Source of the DNA: Mesorhizobium carmichaelinearum
GTDB lineage: Bacteria > Pseudomonadota > Alphaproteobacteria > Rhizobiales > Rhizobiaceae
Direction: 5' to 3'
Length of the DNA: 64,000 nt
NCBI RefSeq assembly: GCF_900199455.1
Contig: NZ_FZQR01000028.1
Coordinates: forward strand, 1-64,000
The translations under genes were made by a program, and so were the position numbers. Every line of letters starts with the position of its first letter. The stretch's first letter is position 1. Of the stretch, positions 1-7,804 are shown piece by piece. Below the pieces are notes generated by a model. That model ran no database searches and was not told the DNA's origin. It was given only the letters and a program-made list of their open reading frames with translations.

Positions 1-49
1 TCGAACCGGCTCCTCGTCCCTGGACTTAAGCGTAAGCTCTGAAATCGTC

Positions 50-373
50 ATGTGTCGAAGCCCTCAAGGCTCCGAGCATCGTCGCTCACGACAACGCGCG
101 AAAGGTGCCAACGAGACAGCGCTTACGAAGGCCGTCACTTTCCATGTTTTCGACCCGCGGCACATAGAGGACGTGCTCGATCGCGACCTATCGTCCGTCT
201 GGAGAGAACAGGACGCGCAAGAAGTTGCTGAGAACAGGCGGCGCGGCGCTGGCAAGGCCGCGCTGACGCGCGCTGGCAAGGGCAAGGGTGCGAAAAAACC
301 CGGTAAAGAGAAGGGGGCGCCATCCAAGTTGGAAGGATGGGACGCGTTCGAGGACGAGGGCTTGCTGCGATAG
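50..373 (+). CDS. Hypothetical protein, possibly the C-terminal end of a gene cut by the left edge
   Basis: The reading frame is open to base 2 of the window, so the first ATG may be internal and the true start may lie outside. The visible 107 residues have a short ordered stretch (VTFHVFDPRHIEDVLDRDL) and then a very basic Lys/Gly/Arg-rich tail around residues 65-92, ending in acidic residues. A basic tail like this could bind nucleic acid, but I recognise no family. It could also be a chance frame in GC-rich DNA. Confidence 0.3.
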   Translation: MCRSPQGSEHRRSRQRAKGANETALTKAVTFHVFDPRHIEDVLDRDLSSVWREQDAQEVAENRRRGAGKAALTRAGKGKGAKKPGKEKGAPSKLEGWDAFEDEGLLR

Positions 374-546
374 GCCTGATCGCAATCAACTGGCTTTAGA
401 CAACGCCTGTGCCGCCATTGGCCCCGAAAACGCCGCCATCCGTGTACGTGACTTCACCGATGCAAGCAGGACGAAAGCGGCGCATGTGCTGCAGGCGCGA
501 TTGGTCATGTGCTTCTCCGGCAACGATGCAGCGCGGCCTGGCTCTC

Positions 547-1056
547 TTAGAGATCGACTTTCGCGTTATCGCCCACATTCGGCTTGGCGCCGGACACAGC
601 CGCGAACACCATTTTCGCTGTAGCTACGACCAGTCCCGGGCTGTCCCACAATTCGCCTTCGTCCGGGTTCACCGTTATCAGACGGATTTCGGGATCGTCA
701 GCGTTGTCCCACCAAGCCGCGTCAGTCTTCTCCCATAGCTCAGCGATCTTTTCCCTGTCATTTGTCACTGCAGCCGGGCCGGAGATCGTGACATATTTGT
801 AGTGGCTGCTGTCACTCCAGGCCAATGTTACCTTCGGATATTTCGACAGCTGCTTGTTCTTGGCGCTGTCGTCATTGACGAGGAAGTAGATAGCGCTCTG
901 GTCACGGAAGACGCGCGCAGAGAGCGGCCTAGCGCGATTGTATTCGCCGTCCCACGTCACGAACATGCAGATGTCGATTTTCTTGGCGAGTTCCCAAATG
1001 CGGGCTGTTGCCTCGGCGGGTGTGAGGTCTGTCTTTTGTTCTCGACGCTTGGCCAT
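547..1056 (-). CDS. Pyridoxamine 5'-phosphate oxidase-fold (general stress protein 26-like) protein
   Basis: This 169-residue protein has the split-barrel flavin-binding layout of the PPOX family: an N-terminal helix (ARIWELAKKIDICMFVTWD), a strand with RARPLSARV, IYFLVNDDSAKNKQL, and a VTLAWSDSSHYKYVTISGPA core, then a helix with WEKTDAAWWDNADDPEI. Such proteins are small cytoplasmic flavin- or F420-binding stress proteins whose substrate is usually unknown. The start at 1056 is preferred over an upstream in-frame ATG at 1116 because a GGAGGA ribosome site lies 6 nt before it. No operon partner is obvious; the next gene upstream is on the same strand about 320 bp away. Confidence 0.8.
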   Translation of the reverse strand: MAKRREQKTDLTPAEATARIWELAKKIDICMFVTWDGEYNRARPLSARVFRDQSAIYFLVNDDSAKNKQLSKYPKVTLAWSDSSHYKYVTISGPAAVTNDREKIAELWEKTDAAWWDNADDPEIRLITVNPDEGELWDSPGLVVATAKMVFAAVSGAKPNVGDNAKVDL

Positions 1057-1373
1057 AAATGTCCTCCAGGGAATAAATTGCGCTCGTACAACTTGTGAGG
1101 GCCCGCGACGTTCCAAGTCGATACCTTCATCGTGTGCAGTTCATGGTGACGACCGATCTCGACGTAGTGTCGAAACATACCTGGCCGTGGCTCGCGACAC
1201 TTCACGCTGTCAGTGCCGATTTTTTGTTGGCCGTGCAAGCTGACGGCGTATTGGATTGTATCGTTGGCTGGACGTGGGCCGGATTGCGTGCCACCTAAGC
1301 TCCGGCGGTCGCCCACTGCATCCAGGTCCGCGTGGCCTGCTCGATCATCAGGGCGGACCCGATGTCGATATCG

Positions 1374-1778
1374 CTAGGCGGCGGCAACCACCTTCTCAAT
1401 CTCCTGGGCCCAATGTCCCGTAAGATCCTTGGGAATCTCGCCGACAAGCACGGCCGATAGTTTCTGATGGTAATGCTTACGAAGCTCTCCAAGCGTCCGA
1501 GGGGCGGCGATTACGATGAGGTTGGCGATTTGACCGCCGAGAACCTGGCGATTGAGCAAGTCGGCTGTGCCGGCCGCGAAACTGTCTTCCTCGATCTGAC
1601 TGCTGTCAGGGTTCGCGGAACTACTCTGGTGCCGGGCGCCTGACCCCTTGTTGTCGTTTGTCACGTCGTCTGCCGTCGACGCCGTCAGCTTTGGATTGGC
1701 TTCGTCTCCAGTATTGCGAAATACGTTGAGCTTCTCGCCGTCAACAACAGCGACGATGGCGCCCTTGGGAATATCCAT
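1374..1778 (-). CDS. Host-attachment-family protein
   Basis: The 134-residue protein matches the rhizobial family annotated as required for attachment to host cells. It begins with IPKGAIVAVVDGEKLNVFRNTGDEA, has a low-complexity acidic and Ser-rich linker, and then the conserved block LLNRQVLGGQIANLIVIAAPRTLGELRKHYH followed by LVGEIPKDLTGHWAQEIEKV. The C-terminal part resembles release-factor-1-like archaeal/bacterial (baeRF) folds. The name comes from an Agrobacterium attachment phenotype; the molecular activity is not established. It stands alone, with non-coding DNA on both sides. Confidence 0.82.
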   Translation of the reverse strand: MDIPKGAIVAVVDGEKLNVFRNTGDEANPKLTASTADDVTNDNKGSGARHQSSSANPDSSQIEEDSFAAGTADLLNRQVLGGQIANLIVIAAPRTLGELRKHYHQKLSAVLVGEIPKDLTGHWAQEIEKVVAAA

Positions 1779-2229
1779 TGGTGAGTCTCCGAGTTGCGCC
1801 AGTCCTTTGCCGATCCGATAGATGGCCTGCTGACGTTACCCTCAACGCATCAGGTCGCCATTGGATGCCTTGAGCCACCTTTCCAGGAGATGAGCCGCAA
1901 ATGGGGACAACTGCCGCGCGTGCGTCGGACGGAGTCGTCCCTGCAGCGGGACACAGCACCGTGCGCTCGTTGGGTCTCTGAAAGGAGACATGTCGATCCT
2001 CGGAGTGACATGCGGTTGTTCGGGTGATGAGGTGCACGTCGGGTTTAAGGGAATATCCGCTTTGCGCCTATGTCCGCCATTCCTGGCGAAGTGCGGCTTC
2101 CCGAAAGCGGTCATCACTCAACCTGCGCCAGAAAGGCCAGGTCGGGAGGGGCTCTGCTGGTCCACTTTCGAGCATACGTCGTAGCGACGCAGCGGGAGTT
2201 CCGCGCCAGAACGCAACGCTCGGAAGTCC
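1779..2229. other. Non-coding stretch between the attachment-family gene and hxsA
   Basis: About 450 bases. Open frames exist on both strands but none has a ribosome site, a recognisable domain or plausible composition. I see no tRNA, strong hairpin or repeat. It would contain any terminator of the hxs operon, but no stem followed by a T-run is evident. Confidence 0.4.
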
Positions 2230-2754
2230 TCAGTTCGCCACGATCCCTAAGGCAGTCAACGTTTCTGGGGTAATCGTACCTGTGACCTTGAGATTATAGT
2301 CCGACTGCATTCTCAGTAAGCCGGCCCTCATTTCGGGGCTCATCGTTCCGTCCAATTCCCCATTGTAGTAGCCGAACGCAAGCATCGCGAATTGAACTTG
2401 GAAAACGATTTCTTTGAACCTGTTGGCATTTCCAGGAAGCGTCGCAAGAGGAGCGGGTGCTGGCGCCGCTATGGGCGGTTGATAGGCAGGCGCGGGTGCC
2501 TGATAGGCGGGTGCTGAATCTGCCGGCGGGGGATAGTAAGTGCCTCCGGATGAAGATCGGTGGCTGCTATGCGAGCTGTGGCTGCTGTGCGAGGTATGGC
2601 CAGCTAACGTGTATTTGTGATCCAGTTTGAAGATATCAAAAAGCGATTTTGTCTTGCCACCATCACCAGTTGTCGCGAGCGGCATCGCGGCGCTTTCGAT
2701 CGGCATAAACCCAGCAGCGATCAAAGATGGGATCGCGAAGAACCGCTTTTTCAT
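2230..2754 (-). CDS. hxsA: His-Xaa-Ser repeat protein HxsA, predicted precursor of a modified peptide
   Basis: A 174-residue exported protein. Residues 1-23 (MKKRFFAIPSLIAAGFMPIES) form a signal peptide. Residues 53-67 are five consecutive His-Xaa-Ser triplets (HTS, HSS, HSS, HSS, HRS). A Pro/Ala/Tyr-rich linker covers about 72-105, and residues 112-172 resemble a peptidoglycan-binding domain (FGYYNGELDGTMSPEM, then TITPETLTALGI). This is the defining layout of HxsA (TIGR03979), which occurs with the radical SAM enzymes HxsB and HxsC and with HxsD. The His-Xaa-Ser tract is the predicted modification site; chemistry and product are unknown. The ATG overlaps the hxsC stop as ATGA, which implies translational coupling and decides the start against longer in-frame choices. 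Confidence 0.93.
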   Translation of the reverse strand: MKKRFFAIPSLIAAGFMPIESAAMPLATTGDGGKTKSLFDIFKLDHKYTLAGHTSHSSHSSHSSHRSSSGGTYYPPPADSAPAYQAPAPAYQPPIAAPAPAPLATLPGNANRFKEIVFQVQFAMLAFGYYNGELDGTMSPEMRAGLLRMQSDYNLKVTGTITPETLTALGIVAN

Positions 2755-3851
2755 GCGACACCAAACCTTCCATATCCGTGCACTTTTGGATGCCATTCGA
2801 AGAAGCCGCCGCACTCGTTGCGAAGACTGCAATCGACGCAATCCTCAACATAAGCCCGTTTCCAATCCGAAATCGTGGATGGTGCGAATGCGCGATAGTC
2901 AGCAGGAACGGTGCACAGCGGGAAATTGTAGAGCTTGGTGTCGATGCCGCGGCTGATCGAGAAATCCAGCGCCTTGCTCACCAAGTCGAAGCCCAGGGAG
3001 TTGTCGAAAAACAGAGAATGCCAGTTCTTGCGGCCATACCCGATATTTTCGAGCTGCATGATTGCCCATGTGTCGATGAATGGTAGGGCGGCCGTCACGA
3101 ATCTGGCCAGGTCCAGCAGCCCGGGTGCGTTGGGCTTCATAAGCACGGTTCGCAACTCGATTTTGGCTCCAGCTTCGCAAAGGAGAGAAAGGTTGCTCCT
3201 GACCTGATCGAAGGCTCCTGGCTTTCCGACGATATGATCGTGGATTGTGCTGTCGCTAGAGTAGACGGGAACACCCCAAAGGATCCGGCTCAAGTCCAAA
3301 TCACGGAGCTTGGCGCGATCATCGCGCTCGAAATGCTGCGCATTGGTCAGAATGTGAAAGTCGATGTCACGCCGCTGCTTCATCGTCTTTCGCAAGAATT
3401 CGAACAGCTCCGATTTGAAAAGCGTCGGCTCTCCGCCTGACAGGCCGATCGTTGAATTCTCCGGTGCCAGAAGCACGGCCGTCTCGAAAAACGGAAACAT
3501 GTCGACGTGCTGCTTTTTCGGGGGCTGCGAGCACATTACGCACAGTTGGTCGCAGCGCTCGGTGATCAAAAGCGTGTTGTGGCGAGAGTTCGCCCGAATT
3601 AGCCGATGTGCAGTTTTTCGCCATGGCACGACAAACACAACGTCGCCGTCCACCTCGGATGGGTCGATCCCAAACAAGTGAAGGCTGCCTGCCGCTCCCG
3701 TAAAGAGGGCCTTTTCACCGTCCGCGGTTGCTAGTGCTGCGTCCAGAGAACTGACGTTAGCCAGGGGTTCGGGCATTCCTTCGCACGACCGGAGCCGAAC
3801 CACATATGGATCGACAGCGTCTGTCTCGATCTTGAGGCGGAGCGGGATCAC
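2751..3851 (-). CDS. hxsC: His-Xaa-Ser system radical SAM maturase HxsC
   Basis: Radical SAM enzyme, 366 residues from the GTG start. The iron-sulfur motif CDQLCVMC (Cys100, Cys104, Cys107) has the CX3CX2C spacing, followed by LSGGEPTLF for SAM binding. A Cys-rich C-terminus (DCVDCSLRNECGG, with an upstream FPLC) probably binds an auxiliary cluster. I chose the GTG because it overlaps the hxsB stop as GTGA and gives an N-terminus MIPLRLK typical of the family; an ATG at 3899 would overlap hxsB by 52 nt. HxsC is one of two paired radical SAM proteins thought to modify HxsA. Confidence 0.93.
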   Translation of the reverse strand: MIPLRLKIETDAVDPYVVRLRSCEGMPEPLANVSSLDAALATADGEKALFTGAAGSLHLFGIDPSEVDGDVVFVVPWRKTAHRLIRANSRHNTLLITERCDQLCVMCSQPPKKQHVDMFPFFETAVLLAPENSTIGLSGGEPTLFKSELFEFLRKTMKQRRDIDFHILTNAQHFERDDRAKLRDLDLSRILWGVPVYSSDSTIHDHIVGKPGAFDQVRSNLSLLCEAGAKIELRTVLMKPNAPGLLDLARFVTAALPFIDTWAIMQLENIGYGRKNWHSLFFDNSLGFDLVSKALDFSISRGIDTKLYNFPLCTVPADYRAFAPSTISDWKRAYVEDCVDCSLRNECGGFFEWHPKVHGYGRFGVA

Positions 3852-5257
3852 GTATGTACCGGGATCATGTGATCCCCCCAAGATGGCACACGGGCCCATT
3901 TTGCAACCGACCGAAGCGCGGGTTCATCCCGCCGACTGATAACCTCTATAACCTTGTCGAAGAGGCGCATGTGTCGCTGGCAGAACCAGGTATCGGTGCG
4001 AACCAGGTCAATTCGCCCGTCCCTCGACAGATCGTCGACCACGTCTGTCCCGCAGAAGGGCTGATAGGCGCAGTGAATGCAGTCCGGGTCGAAATTGTTG
4101 AGCGAGGCATGATTGAGCAACTGGATCTTCGCCTGGTCGATGCCGGCCGTCACCGTGCCGATCGACAGATCGACACGCCCTATGCGCGAAAGCATCCTTG
4201 CTTCGTCCGTCGGATAAAGCTGCCCGTCATGATCAATGACTATGTAATCGGAAGCGAAGAAGTTGGGATTGCGAAGGTCGACATGATCGTCAGCCCCTGA
4301 TCTGAGGAACCTCCTCAGGCACTGGCTGAAATAATATTCCTCGACGTAACGACCAGTGCGGTGGTTCTGATCAATCAGATAGTCGATGAAGCTGGAATGA
4401 AGTTTGTTCCACTTGGCTATCGAATGCGGATCGCTTCTTCGGCGGCGAGCAAATCCTTGGTGGTTTATCGGCCTGAGATAGATCGATTGAATGCCGTAGC
4501 GCTCGAAATTGCCGACGAGTTCCTCGAAATCCGGCGGCTCATCAACGTCGATCGTGGGAAGCGCGGATACCTTTCCCGGTCCAAGGCGACGCACAGCATC
4601 GGCGAGGTTGTTGAAGAACGCATCGGTTGTCGCATCATCATTGGTGCGTTGGCGCTGATGGGTATTTCGATCTCCGTCTAGCGACGTACTAACGAAGGTG
4701 TCCGCTTGGTCGAGGTAGGCCCATTCTCGCTCGCCCAGGCGTTGGAGATTGGTGCAGACCACAAACTGGCTACCGGGAAACCTCGCTCGTGCGAATGAGC
4801 GTATCTGTTCAAGCAAATCGACACGTAGCAAAGGTTCGCCGCCTTGAAACTCGACTTTAATCCGTGGCCCCTTCATCGCTCCGATAAGCCTGAGAGCGCC
4901 GTTCAGCGTCTCTTCGCTCCAGTCGAAACCTTGTGCAGTTTCCGGCGCTCTGGAAACCTGACAGTAGCCGCATGTCAGATTGCAGCGCAGCGTTGGCACG
5001 AGGATAACGTAAGAAAGTTCCTGCTGCTTTGATTGGCGTCGAGCCCATCGATAGGCAAAGGCCGTCCAGTCGGGGTCGCCTTCCCATTCGAACGAATGAC
5101 CATTTTCACGGAGAAAAGTCTGATCGGCCGACGATAGATTGTTGCCGACATACCGTTCGAGAAATGACTGATCGCTGAGGAAGAACCCGCCTGCATCGTC
5201 GGTTAAGAGAAATTTGCCGTCGCGACGCTCGCGAAACTTAAGTGGCCACACCGTCAT
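3848..5257 (-). CDS. hxsB: His-Xaa-Ser system radical SAM maturase HxsB
   Basis: 469 residues. The N-terminal 80 residues are a pre-domain (FLLTDDAGGFFLSDQSFLERYV). The radical SAM core starts at VPTLRCNLTCGYC with Cys92, Cys96 and Cys99 (CX3CX2C), then EFQGGEPLL. A SPASM-like auxiliary cluster region follows near the C-terminus (DCIHCAYQPFCGTD, later WFCQRH). This is the layout of HxsB (TIGR03978), the larger of the two maturases. SPASM radical SAM enzymes commonly modify ribosomal peptides; the reaction on HxsA is inferred. The ATG overlaps the hxsD stop as ATGA. Confidence 0.93.
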   Translation of the reverse strand: MTVWPLKFRERRDGKFLLTDDAGGFFLSDQSFLERYVGNNLSSADQTFLRENGHSFEWEGDPDWTAFAYRWARRQSKQQELSYVILVPTLRCNLTCGYCQVSRAPETAQGFDWSEETLNGALRLIGAMKGPRIKVEFQGGEPLLRVDLLEQIRSFARARFPGSQFVVCTNLQRLGEREWAYLDQADTFVSTSLDGDRNTHQRQRTNDDATTDAFFNNLADAVRRLGPGKVSALPTIDVDEPPDFEELVGNFERYGIQSIYLRPINHQGFARRRRSDPHSIAKWNKLHSSFIDYLIDQNHRTGRYVEEYYFSQCLRRFLRSGADDHVDLRNPNFFASDYIVIDHDGQLYPTDEARMLSRIGRVDLSIGTVTAGIDQAKIQLLNHASLNNFDPDCIHCAYQPFCGTDVVDDLSRDGRIDLVRTDTWFCQRHMRLFDKVIEVISRRDEPALRSVAKWARVPSWGDHMIPVHT

Positions 5258-5547
5258 TTCGCAGTCACCGCCTCGATCAAGGCTTGCCGAAGCGGCAGCG
5301 TCTCAACGTAGATCTTCTCTCGGTAAACGGCATGGAGCACGCTTTTGCGCACGTCATCCAAATCACCCGAAGAAATGCAAGCCACCTCAACCCCAGCAGC
5401 CGATGCGACAAATCTAAGGGATGGATATTGAGCTTGGACACGAACTAACGCGCCATCCACAAAACTGCGAAAGTTCGGCGGAATCTCAATTGTAATCTGA
5501 TCTGCGCTGTGCGGCCCCACCTGGTCGAAAATCTCCACCTCGGCCAT
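5254..5547 (-). CDS. hxsD: His-Xaa-Ser system protein HxsD
   Basis: A small protein of 97 residues from the ATG at 5547. The C-terminal signature LHAVYREKIYVETLPLRQALI corresponds to the LLNDYxLRE-type motif that defines HxsD (TIGR03976). Its role is unknown; a peptide-recognition or chaperone function for the maturases is a guess. The start is uncertain: no good ribosome site precedes the ATG, and a TTG at 5637 would add 30 protein-like residues (ISLEYSRPPIF and so on). It is first in the four-gene hxs set and ends in an ATGA overlap with hxsB. Confidence 0.82.
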   Translation of the reverse strand: MAEVEIFDQVGPHSADQITIEIPPNFRSFVDGALVRVQAQYPSLRFVASAAGVEVACISSGDLDDVRKSVLHAVYREKIYVETLPLRQALIEAVTAK

Positions 5548-5677
5548 TATACTTTGAAATTCGGATTTGAATATCGGCGGACGGCTGTATTCGAGAGAAA
5601 TGCCTAAGGCGGTCTCGTCAGGCTTAATGACTGTCAAAGAGTCTCTTGTACTTTTCGTCGGCGACCCGACACATATC

Positions 5678-6508
5678 TCAGCATAGGCTCTCGCACGGAA
5701 TGCCGTCCTTGTCGCGGTCGAGCTTTCCGCCCCAGGGGCAGTTGGCCAAATACCAGTTCGCTTCATCGCAAGAACTGATTTGCGAGCACGTTCGGCGCGG
5801 CTGGCAGGAGTAGCTCTGCGCCACCTGAGGGCGACTGATGATCCCGAGCGGCTTGATAGTGGATGGCTTAACGCCCCCGGCATGCTCTGCGCGCCAATCC
5901 CAGGGCGCCTGAAAGGCACCAACCCACAGACCGACTTTGGCCGCCTCGGCCTTCGCCTGCTGCCTCGCATAGGCCCCGTGGCTGTATTTGGGCCAATCCA
6001 GGGCCAAGCCATTCTCAACCAGCCATCCGGCGATGCTCTTGCCGTCCGCTTGGTGGCAGTCCCCTACATAGCGGCCGTAACGGTCCCACGAGACGAACGT
6101 ACAAAGAGTGGGCCTGGAGAGCGCCAGGAACGTATCAAGGGCAGCAGCCGACTTGACGCCGCACTGATATCGAAAGCCCTTGGCGTCGTCGCACTGCTGC
6201 TCGGACTCAGGTGCGTCGATGCCGTTGATACGGATGCGTTGTCCGTGGATCTCGATCGTATCGCCGTCGATGACGGAAGCCACCCCGGCGATCGGCTCCG
6301 GCGTGCGCCCAATCCAGTGGGATACGTTGTGGTCGAGTGCGCCTTCACTGTTCTGAACGACAAACTGCGCCACGAAGGCGGCCACCGACGCCACTGTCAC
6401 GATCACGAGTCGCTTCGGAATGCCTGCCAGCATGCGAGCACGCCGTCGCTGTGCGCCTCTCCGCTTGCGCCATTGGTCGGACTGATTGTCGTATCGGTAT
6501 TTGTCCAC
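5678..6508 (-). CDS. Membrane-anchored thermonuclease-family protein with excalibur domain
   Basis: 276 residues from a GTG at 6508 with GGGAG upstream. A basic N-terminus (about 1-30) leads into one membrane helix (RLVIVTVASVAAFVAQFVV), so the rest should face the periplasm. The staphylococcal-nuclease-like domain shows VIDGDTIEIHGQRIRINGIDAPE, QCDDAKG, RYGRYVGDC and NGLALDW. The C-terminal 40 residues are Cys-rich and end in DRDKDGIPCESLC, an excalibur calcium-binding motif. It may degrade extracytoplasmic nucleic acid. It lies 40-130 nt upstream of hxsD on the same strand and could share its transcript. Confidence 0.88.
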   Translation of the reverse strand: MDKYRYDNQSDQWRKRRGAQRRRARMLAGIPKRLVIVTVASVAAFVAQFVVQNSEGALDHNVSHWIGRTPEPIAGVASVIDGDTIEIHGQRIRINGIDAPESEQQCDDAKGFRYQCGVKSAAALDTFLALSRPTLCTFVSWDRYGRYVGDCHQADGKSIAGWLVENGLALDWPKYSHGAYARQQAKAEAAKVGLWVGAFQAPWDWRAEHAGGVKPSTIKPLGIISRPQVAQSYSCQPRRTCSQISSCDEANWYLANCPWGGKLDRDKDGIPCESLC

Positions 6509-6601
6509 ACCCCTCACTCCCCAAGAGGAAGATGCGCCGCTGCCCTCACAAGCCAACATAAGGTCCGCCTGCGCGGGTAGGCCGCCTAAGCCCGATGATC
6601 G

Positions 6602-7804
6602 TCAATTCCCTGCAGTCTTGCTCCCCGAAGCCACCCCCTTGAACAGGGACAGCGAGTCTACGTGATCCAGCATCGAACACATCTTGTTCGGAGAGTCGAA
6701 ATTGAAACCCAAGCACTTCTGATCCGCCGCACATGCCATGACACAATCGGCATATGCGCTAGGGACGTTCGAATAGGAGTCACCCACCACAACGGTGTTC
6801 TTGTAGAAAACGAGACTGGAGTATTGCAGCTTACCCGCAACCGCCTGCTTCGCTGCCATGGTGGCATCTGGATCCTTCACCAAAACAGATGCGTCCCCTT
6901 TCATGAAACATGCAGAATGCTTTTTGTCGTACGTGATAGCTGAGCAACGATTGTCGCCCTCGCATTGGGTTTGACATTGGTCGAATGATACATTCCACAG
7001 AGGCATACTCGGGAGGTCGAAGCCCATCGCGTCCCAGCCATCCTGGGCAACGAGTTTATTCGCCATCTCGGCTCTGCCAGCGGGAGCCTCATAATCACTG
7101 GCGCTGAAGGTGCCTTTGTCGAGCCATACACATTTCGATCCGAGTTCCAAAGCGGATGCGTCATTCAGCCCGACGGATGCGAGAGTCGTCGCGGGAGAAA
7201 CCGGCGCTTGAGGCCTCGCCGTTGGGGAGGGCCGGTTCACCAGGTCTGCGTTTACGTCGACGCCATTGACGAGCCGGCGTGTGTAGCACCAGGCATGGTC
7301 CCAAGTCGCATCGTGTTCGTCATTGAAATGATGGCCAGAAACCAACGACCAATGCGAACCCTGCCAGTCGATTTCTCGAGTGAGGAACTTGTTGAAGTCC
7401 GCAGTTATGACATCGGGTTGTTTTGGTGCCGGCGTCGGGGTGGTGGTCTCCGGTTTAGGGGTCACGTCAGGGTCGGCCGCTTTCGTGCGCTCGGCCTTGC
7501 GGTCCTGGGGTACGGTTTCCGTTGTTGGTATCCTGTCGTCGCGCTTTTCGGTTAGCGTTGTGTCTATGGCAGGTGGAAGTTTGTGCTCTTGCCCGAAGAA
7601 CAGCGCCGCCCCGAAACCTATACCAACAGCGGCGACCGCTATCGAACCGCCCGTCATCATCCTCCTGAAGGCGTTCGCGCGAGCTATCTTGTCATACGCT
7701 GCAGCCTCAGCCTGCAGCGTCGGGATGGCCGCCTGTTTGACAACCAGATCGACAGCCCGCTCAAGAAGCGCCGTGTTATGCCGGATCAGCACTTTTGCGG
7801 CCAC
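6602..7804 (-). CDS. Single-pass membrane protein with PAN/Apple-type domains
   Basis: 400 residues. After a short cytoplasmic stretch there is one membrane helix at about 50-70 (GGSIAVAAVGIGFGAALFF), a Pro/Thr-rich linker, a region with WSLVSGHHFNDEHDATWDHAWCYT, and then two Cys-containing PAN-like modules (SFDQCQTQCEGDNRCSAITYD and AYADCVMACAADQKCLGFNFD). PAN modules bind protein or carbohydrate outside the cell. The GTG start at 7804 lies 29 nt inside the preceding gene; a GTG at 7792 is an alternative. The overlap suggests co-translation with the coiled-coil membrane protein. Confidence 0.75.
   Translation of the reverse strand: MAAKVLIRHNTALLERAVDLVVKQAAIPTLQAEAAAYDKIARANAFRRMMTGGSIAVAAVGIGFGAALFFGQEHKLPPAIDTTLTEKRDDRIPTTETVPQDRKAERTKAADPDVTPKPETTTPTPAPKQPDVITADFNKFLTREIDWQGSHWSLVSGHHFNDEHDATWDHAWCYTRRLVNGVDVNADLVNRPSPTARPQAPVSPATTLASVGLNDASALELGSKCVWLDKGTFSASDYEAPAGRAEMANKLVAQDGWDAMGFDLPSMPLWNVSFDQCQTQCEGDNRCSAITYDKKHSACFMKGDASVLVKDPDATMAAKQAVAGKLQYSSLVFYKNTVVVGDSYSNVPSAYADCVMACAADQKCLGFNFDSPNKMCSMLDHVDSLSLFKGVASGSKTAGN

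Noticed and set aside
396..578. A short minus-strand frame ending like a short-chain dehydrogenase C-terminus (VTYTDGGVFGANGG)
   Set aside because: Too short, with no upstream Rossmann sequence; resemblance is limited to a few residues.
957..1316. A 119-codon minus-strand frame upstream of and overlapping the PPOX-fold gene
   Set aside because: No ribosome site or recognised domain, and it overlaps the 5' end of a better-supported gene in another frame.
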